Below the pieces are notes generated by a model. The model was not told the DNA's origin. It saw only the letters and a program-made list of their open reading frames with translations, and did no database searches. From Paraburkholderia sp. HP33-1 (lineage in GTDB: Bacteria > Pseudomonadota > Gammaproteobacteria > Burkholderiales > Burkholderiaceae): a stretch of DNA of 64,000 nt. Where the stretch lies: positions 1,082,924 through 1,146,923 of the forward strand of contig NZ_JAJEJR010000003.1 of NCBI RefSeq assembly GCF_021390595.1, read 5' to 3'. Both the position numbers and the translations under genes were made by a program. Below, one piece after another: positions 45,651 through 54,599 of the stretch (positions are counted from its first letter, which is position 1; each line of letters starts with the position of its first letter).

Positions 45651-46370
45651 TCAATTGAGGTTGAACGAGAAAGGTACCTGCACGCGTACGGCCTGGCCCT
45701 GCGCGATACAGTTGAACCGCTTGACGGCCTTGTATGCCGCCTCGTCCAGGCTGTCGTGATCCGACGATTTGGCCACGTGAACGTTGCCAAGGTGTCCTTG
45801 CGGATCGACAGTAAATTCGATCAACACGTCGCCGGTCTCGCCGTTCTCCTGCGCTTCCTTCGGATAGGCGATCGAGCTGCGGATCTGATCGGAATTCGGG
45901 CAGACGACACCGACTTCCGTGTGCACGGGGGCAGCAGCCTTGACGGGCGGCGCAGGCGGTGCGGGTGGCGCCGTCACGGGCGCCGACTGCACCGGCGCGG
46001 CCTGGTGCGCGATCGTCGGCTGCGGCGGGGCCTGGACCGGCACTTCGGACGGCGGCACAAAGGGAGGCGGCGGCGGCGCGAATTTGGGCGGCGGCAACTT
46101 CACCTCTGGCATGGGCGGCGGAGGCGGCGGCTTGACCGGCTCGATGATCTTCGTTTCGATGGGATGCTGAATGACTTGTACGACCTTCGTCGCGAGGCCG
46201 TTGAGCAGCGCATAGACCAGCACGACGTGCAGGACGATGACGGCTGCAATGCCGCCGAAGCGGCGGGTCGGATTCTGCTGCTTGCGCCCGAATTCGCGCG
46301 GGAGGCCGGGCCTGGCGACCGTGCCCGCGTTCGCGGCTGATGCCGCAATAATGTGTCCTTCCTCTTTCAT
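45651..46370 (-). CDS. tonB: TonB energy-transducing protein
   Basis: 239-residue TonB: cytosolic leader, one TM helix (IAAVIVLHVVLVYALL), a proline-rich spacer (PVKPPPPPPMPEVKLPPPK onward) and a C-terminal TonB domain (YPKEAQENGETGDVLIEFTVDPQGHLGNVHV, split at YPKEA and DPQG). It links ExbBD to the receptor encoded upstream. ATG 46370 is preceded by GAAGG. The receptor gene is 162 bp upstream, so a separate promoter is possible. Confidence 0.9.
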   Translation of the reverse strand: MKEEGHIIAASAANAGTVARPGLPREFGRKQQNPTRRFGGIAAVIVLHVVLVYALLNGLATKVVQVIQHPIETKIIEPVKPPPPPPMPEVKLPPPKFAPPPPPFVPPSEVPVQAPPQPTIAHQAAPVQSAPVTAPPAPPAPPVKAAAPVHTEVGVVCPNSDQIRSSIAYPKEAQENGETGDVLIEFTVDPQGHLGNVHVAKSSDHDSLDEAAYKAVKRFNCIAQGQAVRVQVPFSFNLN

Positions 46371-46532
46371 ACCTTCGATCCTCGCAGCGTGATTCGCCTG
46401 TTCCGTGATTGAGACGCTTGTCGCGCAACGAACCACGGTTGGGGCCGTTCACAAGGGATGTCTTGCCACTGCCTTGAAACGCGGGTGGCCGCTCGCCCGT
46501 GCCTCGCACGGTCGAGCGCCGGCCCGCCACGA

Positions 46533-49289
46533 TCAGAAACGATAGGTCGCACCCACCTGGAAGAAGCGGCCCAGGTCCGTGTACAGCGATTGGTCGTAGC
46601 CCGTGATGTCAGGAGTCGACTGCCACTCGACGTCGAACGGCGGCTTCCTGTCGAACAGGTTCTGGATACCGCCGTAAATGGTCCACTTCTTGAAGCCGCG
46701 ATAGGTGGCCACCAGGTTGAACTGGCTGTACGAGGCAACCGACAGCGTGCCGCCATCGCCGAACTCGGCCGCGACCGCGTTCGTGTAGGGGCCCGTGTAC
46801 TGCCACGTGAGCGTGGTCGTCAGTTGGCGGTAATCCCAGCTCAGGCTCGTGTTGCCCTTCCAGCGCGGGTTGCTTGCGCCGAACGGCTGCAGCAGCGCCA
46901 GATTGTTGCCCGCGAAGTCCTGAGTCTCGCCGCCGCTCTTCAACTTGAAGTGCCAGACGTACGCCCAGTCTCCCGAGAGCGTGAACGTGCCGTACTTCGT
47001 GCCCACACTCTTTCGGAAATCGAGGTCAAAGCCGTCCGTGTCGAGCGAGCCCAGGTTGATAAACGGCATTTTGATGTAGCGAATGGTGCCGTCCGCGTTA
47101 CGCACGACGTAGTTCGGGTCGTTCGCCTGCAATAGCGCATTCGGATCGGGCGTGCCGATGACGTTGTCGATGTGCACCTTGTAGAACGCCGCACCCAGAT
47201 CCGTCGAAGCGTCCGGCGAAAGCGTAAAGCCAATGTTGTAGTTCTTCGTGTGCTCAGGCTGCAGGTTCGGGTTGCCGGTCGTCTGCTCCGTCGTGAAGTG
47301 CTTCGTGGGCACGCCGCTCGGATCGTTCGGGTCCACCAGGTTCTGGTGGCCGAGATAGACCGATTGCGAGTTCTCGACCGCCGTCGGCGCGCGGAATCCG
47401 CGGCTGTACGATGCGTACGCCGTCAGCATGCGAACCGGCTGGAAGCGCAGCGCGAAGCTCGGCGAGAAGGCGCCACCGAAATCGCTGTAGTGGTCGTAAC
47501 GGCCCGACTGCGTGAACGTCAGGTTGCGGATGATCGGAATGTCGACCTGATAGAAGGCCGCTGCGACGTTACGCTCGCCGTCCACGCTCTGCACGTTCGC
47601 AGGTGCCGTGATGCCTTGCGTCGCATAGGTCTGCGAGTTGATGACCGTCGACTCGTGACGGAACTCAGTGCCGACACCGAGGCCCACGCCGCCGGCCGGC
47701 AGCGTGAACAGGTTGGTCGTCGAGGCCTTCGCGAGCACCTGGTCAAGCTTCGTGATCGACAACTGGTTGTCGTCCTGGAACACGCCGTTCAGGCCGTTCG
47801 GCGTGGAGCTCGGGTCCGAGAAGTTGTAGGTGCCGCTCGCGAGCATGTTCTCGAGGCCAGCCACATTGAACCGGTTCGAGTAGGTGCTTGCGACGGTACT
47901 TTGAGAATGGGCGTACTCCGCCGACCAATCCCAGGCGCCGAACTTCGGGGTGTCGAACGAACCCTTGACGCCCGTGTTCGCCATCAGGAACGTCGAGGTC
48001 GTATCGGTGACAGATACGTTATTCGGGAACGTCAGGTTGATCAGCGTCGGAACGCCGTACGGGTTGAACGGGTTCGAAGCCGAGACGGTGCGCCCGACCG
48101 GCGAGACCGTTCCCGTCGACGGGTCGAACACGTTCGTCGTGCTGCTGAGCGCCACCGGCCCGTTCAACTGCACGGTTTCATTGCGGCTCGCCCAGAAACC
48201 CGCATAGGCTTCGGTGGTGTCGTCAATCTTGAATGTGCCGCGCACCTTGGCGTTGAGGCGCGTCGTCGCCGGGATCAGCGACGTGCTGTTCGCCACGTTG
48301 TACGTACACGACTGGCCACCGGTCGCCGCCGCGTTGCTGCCCGGCGGACACGGACTGAACGCCTGATGGGTGCCGTCCGCCAGCTGCCAGTACGACTGCT
48401 GGTTCGGACCGAGCGGCGCCGCGTTGCCGCCCGGGTACTGCGTGAAGTCCTGGTTTTTCGTCATGTCGCGGTCGGCGAGCGTCGAGCCGCTGTCGCGGTA
48501 GTAGCTGGCGGCCGCCGTGATGTTCCAGCGGTCGGAAGTCAGGTTGCCGAGACCGCCCAGGATGCTGAAGGTTCCCTGAGCGTTACCGGGATGCTGGGCC
48601 TTGCCAAGCTGGCTGTCGATCTGCAATCCCTCGAAGTTCTTCTTCGTGATGATGTTCACGACCCCCGCGATCGCGTCGGAACCGTACACCGACACGGCGC
48701 CCGTCTTCACGATTTCAATGCGCTCCACGATGTTCATCGGAATCGTATTGATGTCGAAGAACGTGTCGGTGAAGTTGACGGCCTGTGCGTAGTTGGCCAC
48801 GCGCTGCCCGTCGATGAGCACGAGCGTGTACTTTTCGCTGAGGCCGCGCAGCGCAAGGCCCGCACCGCCCGGGGCGGAGCTCGAAGCCGTCGATTGCGAC
48901 CAGCTGCTTGCCGAGTTGACGGCTGTGCCGCGCAGGAAGTCGGCCACGGTCGTGTAGCCGCTTTGCTGAATCTCCTTCGCGGTGATGACCTGAACTTCAG
49001 TGCGGCCTTGTTTGTCTGCGCTGCGGATCAGCGAACCCGTCACCTCGAACTTCTTCAGCTGCTTCACAGAGGTGTTGCTCGCCGAGGCGCCCGATGCCGC
49101 GCTCGGTGCGGCCGCCGCCGCATTCGCGTCTTGCCCATCCTTCTGAGCGGGGGCCGTGTCAGTTTTCGTCGCTGCCGCGGTTGCGGCGGGCTGAACCTGC
49201 GCAAATGCCGTGGTCCCAAGCGCAGCGGTCAGCGCAATCTCTGCCCAAACTATTTTCCTTATGGCGGATCCCAAAGCCGTGAGTTTCAT
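46533..49289 (-). CDS. TonB-dependent outer-membrane receptor
   Basis: 918-residue receptor with signal peptide, an Ala/Thr-rich linker, a TonB-box-like segment (KKFEVTGSLIR), a plug domain (ITAKEIQQSGYTTVADFLRG; GSDAIAGVVNIITKK) and a 22-strand-type barrel ending with phenylalanine-containing FFQVGATYRF. It imports a bulky ligand. The TonB/ExbBD set and Yej-type peptide importer coded directly downstream point to a peptide or peptide conjugate. ATG 49289 has GAAGGG upstream. Confidence 0.9.
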   Translation of the reverse strand: MKLTALGSAIRKIVWAEIALTAALGTTAFAQVQPAATAAATKTDTAPAQKDGQDANAAAAAPSAASGASASNTSVKQLKKFEVTGSLIRSADKQGRTEVQVITAKEIQQSGYTTVADFLRGTAVNSASSWSQSTASSSAPGGAGLALRGLSEKYTLVLIDGQRVANYAQAVNFTDTFFDINTIPMNIVERIEIVKTGAVSVYGSDAIAGVVNIITKKNFEGLQIDSQLGKAQHPGNAQGTFSILGGLGNLTSDRWNITAAASYYRDSGSTLADRDMTKNQDFTQYPGGNAAPLGPNQQSYWQLADGTHQAFSPCPPGSNAAATGGQSCTYNVANSTSLIPATTRLNAKVRGTFKIDDTTEAYAGFWASRNETVQLNGPVALSSTTNVFDPSTGTVSPVGRTVSASNPFNPYGVPTLINLTFPNNVSVTDTTSTFLMANTGVKGSFDTPKFGAWDWSAEYAHSQSTVASTYSNRFNVAGLENMLASGTYNFSDPSSTPNGLNGVFQDDNQLSITKLDQVLAKASTTNLFTLPAGGVGLGVGTEFRHESTVINSQTYATQGITAPANVQSVDGERNVAAAFYQVDIPIIRNLTFTQSGRYDHYSDFGGAFSPSFALRFQPVRMLTAYASYSRGFRAPTAVENSQSVYLGHQNLVDPNDPSGVPTKHFTTEQTTGNPNLQPEHTKNYNIGFTLSPDASTDLGAAFYKVHIDNVIGTPDPNALLQANDPNYVVRNADGTIRYIKMPFINLGSLDTDGFDLDFRKSVGTKYGTFTLSGDWAYVWHFKLKSGGETQDFAGNNLALLQPFGASNPRWKGNTSLSWDYRQLTTTLTWQYTGPYTNAVAAEFGDGGTLSVASYSQFNLVATYRGFKKWTIYGGIQNLFDRKPPFDVEWQSTPDITGYDQSLYTDLGRFFQVGATYRF

Positions 49290-49602
49290 TTTTTCCCTTC
49301 GTGTTTCATTGACCCAAGTCGACATGCCAAAGAACATCTTTGGCACTTTCCCCATGCGGCACCCATGCGAGACCGCCTCGTTACTGCGTCACCCCCGCGT
49401 ACCACCGACTATGCGCACAACCAGATTCACCTCTTCATCCATTTCGGTGAATATCAAATAGGAAACCAAAATGCATTTATTGTGGTGACTAAAAATCTCA
49501 GGCAAAACGATCCCCTAACCATCGTTCGAACGGACTCGATGGATCACTCCTCATTCAACGCAAATTCATACACTTAGGACTGAAAAACGTATAAAACGAA
49601 GC
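49290..49602 (-). promoter_or_regulatory. Upstream region of the receptor operon
   Basis: About 310 bp between the XRE-cupin gene and the receptor gene with no convincing ORF. It is AT-richer than its surroundings and should hold the receptor promoter, but I see no unambiguous -35/-10 pair or repeated operator. Confidence 0.4.
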
Positions 49603-49622
49603 TTCGCCGCGAACGCAGCGAA
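49603..49622 (-). terminator. Terminator after the XRE-cupin gene
   Basis: Stem TTCGC/GCGAA with an inner GC/GC pair, 11 bp past the stop, followed on the minus strand by GCTTCGTTTTATACGTTTTT. This looks like a weak Rho-independent terminator. Confidence 0.5.
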
Positions 49623-49633
49623 ACTACCAATAC

Positions 49634-50206
49634 TTAAAACAATCTCGGCGTACCTACCCAGACAATCACGGTTTCTTCGTTAGTCGCATTGGCCCAGCCG
49701 TGCGGGACCGTCGACTCGAAGTGCGCGCTGTCGCCTGGATCAAGCACAAACGTATTGCCCTCCAGGTTCAGCGATATCTGACCGCTGAGCACATAGAGAA
49801 ACTCCTCTCCAGCGTGTGTCGTCACTTCCGACGGCGGCTGACCAGCAGGCATTCTGACGAGAATTGCGTCCAGCTGCCTGCCGACCGCAGCGTTTGTGAG
49901 GCGAGCAAACTGATTCGCCGAGTCGGCAAAGCTGAAGTACTGCCTTTCGTCTGTGCGCCGCACGGATTTCGCTTCGGTCGGCGTTTCGACGAAGTACTGC
50001 ATCGTTACTCCAAGCGCTTGTGCAATACCGGCCAATGACGAAAGGGACGGTGTCGCGAGTCCTCGCTCGACTTGGGAAAGAAACGGCTTCGAGATTCCGG
50101 CCGCCGTTGCAGTTTCATCCAAAGTACACTGGAGTCGCTTGCGCAGCGCTCTAATCTTGCTGCCCAGCACTAGTGGGGCAGCGTTTTTCTTGTCATAACG
50201 TTTCAT
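49634..50206 (-). CDS. XRE-family regulator with C-terminal cupin
   Basis: 190-residue regulator: HTH_XRE at about residues 16-70 (LRKRLQCTLDETATAAGISKP, FLSQVERG) and a cupin at about 110-185 (HAGEEFLYVLSGQISL, LDPGDSAHF). This PuuR-like design senses small ligands. It lies upstream of, and on the same strand as, the receptor operon, so it may control uptake genes. A TGTAT-N6-ATACA repeat directly before its ATG suggests autoregulation. Confidence 0.85.
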   Translation of the reverse strand: MKRYDKKNAAPLVLGSKIRALRKRLQCTLDETATAAGISKPFLSQVERGLATPSLSSLAGIAQALGVTMQYFVETPTEAKSVRRTDERQYFSFADSANQFARLTNAAVGRQLDAILVRMPAGQPPSEVTTHAGEEFLYVLSGQISLNLEGNTFVLDPGDSAHFESTVPHGWANATNEETVIVWVGTPRLF

Positions 50207-50209
50207 AGT

Positions 50210-50225
50210 TGTATTAAAAGATACA
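50210..50225. promoter_or_regulatory. Inverted repeat before the XRE-cupin start
   Basis: TGTATTAAAAGATACA, five-base arms with a six-base spacer, three bases upstream of the ATG. Position and symmetry suit an autoregulatory site of the XRE protein. Confidence 0.4.
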
Positions 50226-50798
50226 GTAAAAAAATCGGCGTCAAAATTTGTTTGATGGCAGCAAACTATTTTTTAATCAGGCCGTTCTACGCCGATGCGC
50301 CACACTGGTGCTTGCGCGCTGGTTTCCATTCCGTGCGTCGGTCAGGCCATGAGAGGCAATGCAGCATTGCGCCCCAACCGGTGAAGATTGCCTTGTACAT
50401 CAAATGATTAGCGTCGACGCGCGGCAGCCGGTGCGAAGATGTTGGCCGCGTAAACCTGAACCTTTGACTTTCGGCAATTCGCCGCCACGCTTCAACGACG
50501 ATATCCGCAATGCCCGCAATTCTTCTTATTGGGGCATTCAGCACCAAAATATCAGGGGGCTTTTGCCATGCAGACAACGTCGCATTAGATCACACCCTCT
50601 AATTCAGCCATCCTTTTTGATTCTGTCGCGGCAAGGCGAATCAGGCGGACGATAGCAACAGGATAAGGGCTGCGTATCCCGCCGCGTCAGATGATTGTTT
50701 CGGTGCTCGACAATTCGCTCGCGTGCGAGGGCCTCACGCTACTGCAGAACAGTGAACTCAAGGAAGGGCATTGCAGCCTTTCGCGAAGGCCGCAAGCC
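50226..50798. other. Region without a supported gene
   Basis: About 570 bp between the XRE gene and the crotonase remnant. A 96-codon minus-strand frame (50287-50577) has no recognisable family or ribosome binding site and is not called. I see no repeat or RNA gene. Confidence 0.4.
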
Positions 50799-51191
50799 AT
50801 GGTTCTCCGCGCCCCGATACCGGTCCTCCCTGAACGGATCTTCGTCATTGCTAACCAGGTAACCTATGACGTGGCCCGCCGCATCGCCACCAACACGCTC
50901 AACCGTCCCGAGACCCGCAACGCGCTCAGCCCCGATCTCATCAGCGAGCTGATCCAGCTCGTGCGCGCGGCGGATCGCAACGCCAGCGTCAAATGCATTT
51001 TGCTGCGCGGCGAAGGCGATCACTTCTGCGGCGGCGGCGACGTCAGGAGCTTCCAGCAGCCGCTTTCGTTGCCGCCCGACGAACGCTACGAGATATTCGA
51101 GCGTCGTCTGATGGTCGGCAACCGGCTGCTCCAGGTGCTGCGCGAATTTCGACTGACTTCAGGCTGGTCTGCGCTGGCGGTTTCAGGATGA
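50799..51191 (+). pseudogene. Truncated enoyl-CoA hydratase (crotonase) remnant
   Basis: About 131 codons. The first half of a crotonase is clear (TLNRPETRNALSPDLI, then CILLRGEGDHFCGGGDVRS, the first oxyanion-hole segment), but homology stops near 51155 and the frame ends after an unrelated LTSGWSALAVSG. The second oxyanion segment, catalytic residues and C-terminal helices, about 130 residues, are missing. The N-terminus is also irregular. It is best read as a gene cut by a rearrangement. Confidence 0.7.
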
Positions 51192-51381
51192 TCGATGGCG
51201 GGCAGGATCGGGTCCATATGGCACGATGCGTTCATGCCGGCGCCAACCGCCGTGCGCCAGGTGGCTATCGAGCCTTGCTAAAAGCTCCATCGTGCACTAA
51301 AAAACATCTACTTACTTTGCATGTCTACTGGCCGCCCGGCCAATGCAATGGGCGCTTCCATCCCAGCGAGCGCGACAGTCC

Positions 51382-52122
51382 ATGAGTCTTCTTGAGCTCA
51401 GAGGCGTTTCCAGACATTTCGGCGCCATTCAGGCCCTGATCGACGTGACGCTCAGTCTGGAGCCAGGCCAGGTGGTCGGGCTCATGGGCGATAACGGGGC
51501 CGGAAAATCGACCTTGGTGAAGGTCGTCGCCGGCAACTTTCCGCCTTCGCACGGCGAGATTCTCATCGATGGAAAGCCCGTGCATTTCAGCAAGCCGGTC
51601 GACGCCCGCGCGCGCGGCATCGAGGTCGTCTATCAGGATCTCGCGCTTTGCGACAACCTGACGGCAGCCGCCAATGTCTTCCTTGGCCGCGAACTGCGGA
51701 TCGGTTTCGGGCCGATCCGCGTGCTCGATCACGCGACCATGTACCGGCGCGCCGGTGAACTGTTCAAGGCACTGAAGTCCGAGACGCGCCCGCGCGACCT
51801 CGTCAGGCAAATGTCGGGGGGACAGCGGCAGGCCGTGGCCATCGCTCGCACGCGCCTCTCGGAAGCGCGACTGGTCCTGATGGACGAGCCGACCGCCGCG
51901 ATCAGCGTGCGCCAGGTCGCCGAGGTGCTCGATCTCATCAAACGCCTGTCCGAGCACGGTATCGCGGTCATCCTCATCAGCCACCGCATGCCGGACGTAT
52001 TCGCCGTCGCCCACCGCGTGGTCGTGATGCGGCGCGGGCGCAAGGTCGCGGACAAGAAGACCGAAGAGTCCTCCCCGGAAGAAGTGACCGGTCTCATCAC
52101 CGGCGCCATCGCCGCCGCCTGA
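51382..52122 (+). CDS. CUT2 sugar ABC transporter ATPase
   Basis: 246-residue single-domain ATPase of the FrcA/RbsA-half type: Walker A GDNGAGKS at about residues 38-45, Q-loop YQDLAL, signature MSGGQRQAVAIAR and Walker B LVLMDEPT. It powers sugar import with the permease and SBP encoded downstream. ATG 51382 gives the family N-terminus (MSLLELRGVSRHFG); the ribosome binding site is weak. Confidence 0.9.
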   Translation: MSLLELRGVSRHFGAIQALIDVTLSLEPGQVVGLMGDNGAGKSTLVKVVAGNFPPSHGEILIDGKPVHFSKPVDARARGIEVVYQDLALCDNLTAAANVFLGRELRIGFGPIRVLDHATMYRRAGELFKALKSETRPRDLVRQMSGGQRQAVAIARTRLSEARLVLMDEPTAAISVRQVAEVLDLIKRLSEHGIAVILISHRMPDVFAVAHRVVVMRRGRKVADKKTEESSPEEVTGLITGAIAAA

Positions 52123-52148
52123 ACCTGCCTCGCACGGGAGACCCAACC

Positions 52149-53174
52149 TTGAACGACGCGCCGCGAAGGCCCCCTTCAATGCCGACATTGCTCGATGATC
52201 CGCAGTCCGCGAGGACGCATACCCGCTGGTCGGGGCTGCTTGCGAGCCAGGTGTTCTGGGTCGTGCTGGCAACGATCGTCGCCTGCATCGCCCTGTCTTT
52301 TGCGACCTCGACCTTCGCGACCTCCGAGAATCTTTTCAACGTCACGCGAAACTTCGCCTTCGTCGCCATCGTCGCGCTCGGCATGATGGCGGTGATCGTC
52401 ACAGGCGGCATCGATATTTCGGTCGGCTCGACGATCGGCATCAGCGGAATCGTGCTCTCGGTCGTCATGAACGCGGGCTACCCGATCTGGGCCGGCATCG
52501 GCATGGGGCTGCTGACCGCCGGGCTCGTCGGCCTCGTCAACGGCGTGCTCATCGCGTATCTCGGCATGCAGCCTTTCGTCGTGACGCTCGCCATGCTGAG
52601 CGTCGGCCGCAGCCTCGCGCTCGTGATTTCCCGCAGCCGGACCATTTTCGATTTCGGCCCCGACGGCAGCAAGCTCCTCGCGCTCGGCGGCGGCTCGACA
52701 CTCGGTGTCGCCAATCCGGTGTGGTTCCTGATCCTGCTCGGGCTGCTGTTCTGGTTCGCGTTCGGCTGGACGCGCTGGGGGCGCTACGTCTTCGCGATCG
52801 GCGGCAACCGTCATGCGGCGAATCTCACCGGCGTGCCGGTGCGCGGCATCGTCTGCTCCGTTTATGTGCTGTGCGGCCTCATGGCGGGCGTCGCGGCGAT
52901 TCTCGAAGTCGGCTGGCTAGGCGCGGTGACGACAGGCCTCGGCACCGGTGACGAACTGCGCGTGATCGCTGCCACCGTGGTCGGCGGGACCAATCTGGCG
53001 GGCGGGGTCGGCAGCGCCTTCGGAACGGTCGTCGGCGCGGCGCTCATCGAAGTGATCCGCAACAGCCTGATCCTGCTCGGCGTCGACGCATTCTGGCAGG
53101 GGACCGTCGTCGGCACATTCATCATCGTCGCGGTGCTCTTTAACCGGCTCGGCGGCGAGCGGCAAGGCGATTGA
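52149..53174 (+). CDS. CUT2 sugar ABC transporter permease (RbsC/FrcB type)
   Basis: 341-residue permease with about ten TM helices and the family segments VTGGIDISVGS, GYPIWAGIGMGLLTAGLVGLVNG (seen as AGLVGLVNG) and RYVFAIGGNRHAANLTGVPV. The start appears to be a TTG at 52149 after GGGAG; ATG 52179 is an alternative. It lies 26 bp after the ATPase gene. Confidence 0.9.
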   Translation: MNDAPRRPPSMPTLLDDPQSARTHTRWSGLLASQVFWVVLATIVACIALSFATSTFATSENLFNVTRNFAFVAIVALGMMAVIVTGGIDISVGSTIGISGIVLSVVMNAGYPIWAGIGMGLLTAGLVGLVNGVLIAYLGMQPFVVTLAMLSVGRSLALVISRSRTIFDFGPDGSKLLALGGGSTLGVANPVWFLILLGLLFWFAFGWTRWGRYVFAIGGNRHAANLTGVPVRGIVCSVYVLCGLMAGVAAILEVGWLGAVTTGLGTGDELRVIAATVVGGTNLAGGVGSAFGTVVGAALIEVIRNSLILLGVDAFWQGTVVGTFIIVAVLFNRLGGERQGD

Positions 53175-53190
53175 AATGTCTTCGGATGCA

Positions 53191-53226
53191 CCGGCAGCTT
53201 CGCGACAGGTGCCGCGAAGCTGCCGG
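53191..53226. other. Perfect 14-bp-stem hairpin between permease and SBP genes
   Basis: CCGGCAGCTTCGCG and its exact complement CGCGAAGCTGCCGG flank an eight-base loop (ACAGGTGC), 16 bp after the permease stop. No U-tract follows. It probably acts as an mRNA stabiliser, processing site or attenuator setting SBP expression. Confidence 0.7.
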
Positions 53227-53379
53227 ATTAGTCGCGGAACTGCCGGACGCACCGGTTCGCAAAACCGCAAGGTTCCGCTCAAAGGCCGAAACCCGATTTT
53301 GGGCCTGCCGCGGGATCGGTGTGAAAACTGTGTGGGCAGACATGGGCACCGCAGAGCCGGCGCCGAACAGGAGGAAACA

Positions 53380-54372
53380 ATGAAGAAACTGTGGATGCGT
53401 CTTGCCGTGGCCGGAGGACTCGCGATGCTGGCGTCTCCGGGATTCGCGGCCGATAAGACCCTCGCGCTGGTGGTAAAGGGTCTCGACAACCCGTACTTCG
53501 ACCTCATGCATCAAGGATGCGAACGGGCCAACAAGGAACTCAACAAACAAGGCTACAACTGCTACTACACCGGCCCCGCGACCGCCGCGGACGAGAGCGC
53601 GCAAGTGCAGATCATCGACGACCTGTTTACCAAAGGCGTCGCGAGCATGGCGATCTCGCCCGCGAACGCGCCGGCCGTGGGCGAGGTGTTGCGCCGCCGC
53701 GGCGGATCGGTCCCGATCATCACCGCGGATGCCGATCTGCTGCCGAAGGATGCCTCGCTGCGCAAGAGCTACGTCGGCACCGACAACTACGAGCTGGGCG
53801 CCAAGCTCGGCGAGCAGTTGAAGATGCTGATGCCGAAGGGCGGCAATGTCTGCCTCGTGATGGGCAATCCGGCGGCCGAGAACATCAACCAGCGGGCCCA
53901 GGGCGCGCGCGACGTGCTGTCCGGGAAGAAAGGCGTCACGAAGCTCGCAGGCGAGAACGGCTGGCATGAGATCAGTGGCTGCCCGCTCTACTCGAACGAC
54001 GACGCCGCCAAGGCGAACCAGATGATGCAGGATACGCTGACCGCCAACCCTACCGGTCTCGACGCCTTTCTGCTGGCGGGCGGCTGGCCGCTCTTTGCGC
54101 CGCAGGCCTTTTCGCAGGTCGTCGCGCCGATCATGGACAAGATCAAGAACGGCAAGTTCGTGATCGTCTCGGCGGATACGCTCGGGCCCGAACTGCAGGC
54201 GCTCAAGGACCGCAAGGTGAATGTGCTGGTCGGCCAGCGGCCGGAGGAAATGGGCTACCGTGCCGCAATGGTCATGCGTGATCTCGCGGAAGGGAAGACG
54301 GTGCCTCCGGTCATCCACACCGGACTCGACGTCTGCACGTGGAAGAACGCCGACACTTGCCTGAAGCATTGA
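53380..54372 (+). CDS. CUT2 sugar-binding periplasmic protein, intact copy
   Basis: 330-residue periplasmic binding protein (ribose-binding type I fold) with a good signal peptide (MKKLWMRLAVAGGLAMLASPGFAA, cleavage after GFA in ASPGFA). The mature part opens TLALVVKGLDNPYFDLM, the strand-helix typical of sugar SBPs. AGGAGG lies five bases before the ATG. It completes the ATPase-permease-SBP set; from the signal peptide to the terminator it is duplicated at 61864-62883. The sugar is not identifiable. Confidence 0.92.
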   Translation: MKKLWMRLAVAGGLAMLASPGFAADKTLALVVKGLDNPYFDLMHQGCERANKELNKQGYNCYYTGPATAADESAQVQIIDDLFTKGVASMAISPANAPAVGEVLRRRGGSVPIITADADLLPKDASLRKSYVGTDNYELGAKLGEQLKMLMPKGGNVCLVMGNPAAENINQRAQGARDVLSGKKGVTKLAGENGWHEISGCPLYSNDDAAKANQMMQDTLTANPTGLDAFLLAGGWPLFAPQAFSQVVAPIMDKIKNGKFVIVSADTLGPELQALKDRKVNVLVGQRPEEMGYRAAMVMRDLAEGKTVPPVIHTGLDVCTWKNADTCLKH

Positions 54373-54445
54373 AGGCACTGCGGCCCACGTTATGACGACG
54401 ACGCGGGCGATGCGGGAGCCGGGTCGGCGCTGGCCCGGCTCTCTC
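53426..54445. repeat. 1.02-kb direct repeat, copy 1
   Basis: Covers the SBP gene from within its signal peptide through its terminator. Aligned by eye with 61864-62883 (constant offset 8438) it shows about 12 differences: eight in the gene, seven of them silent, and four in the tail. Both copies have the same orientation. Confidence 0.92.
54416..54441 (+). terminator. Terminator hairpin after SBP gene, copy 1
   Basis: Eight-base stem GAGCCGGG/CCCGGCTC with a ten-base loop, followed by TCTCTAATG. Poor U-tract, but placed 44 bp past the SBP stop and conserved in the duplicate. Confidence 0.55.
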
Positions 54446-54599
54446 TAATGTGGAAAGCGCGCGGGCTGGAGGGTGAGACGGGCCAGTTTATGGATTTGTC
54501 GCAATAAGGAAGGCGGGTCAAACAGACATCGATATGATGAGGACTACTCATGCGAACAACGAGAAGAATTACATCAAGCGGATAGTGCAGGCGCTTGAG

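Noticed and set aside
47172..49577. 801-codon plus-strand open frame opposite the TonB-dependent receptor
   Set aside because: Arg/Val/His-rich composition with no recognisable domain; the receptor on the other strand has full motifs and a ribosome binding site.
50287..50577. 96-codon minus-strand frame between the XRE gene and the crotonase remnant
   Set aside because: No ribosome binding site, no hydrophobic or domain pattern, and no partner gene.
53140..54378. 412-codon minus-strand frame, also found opposite the second SBP copy (61701-62918)
   Set aside because: Its apparent conservation in two places results from the DNA repeat itself; the sense frame is a clear binding protein.
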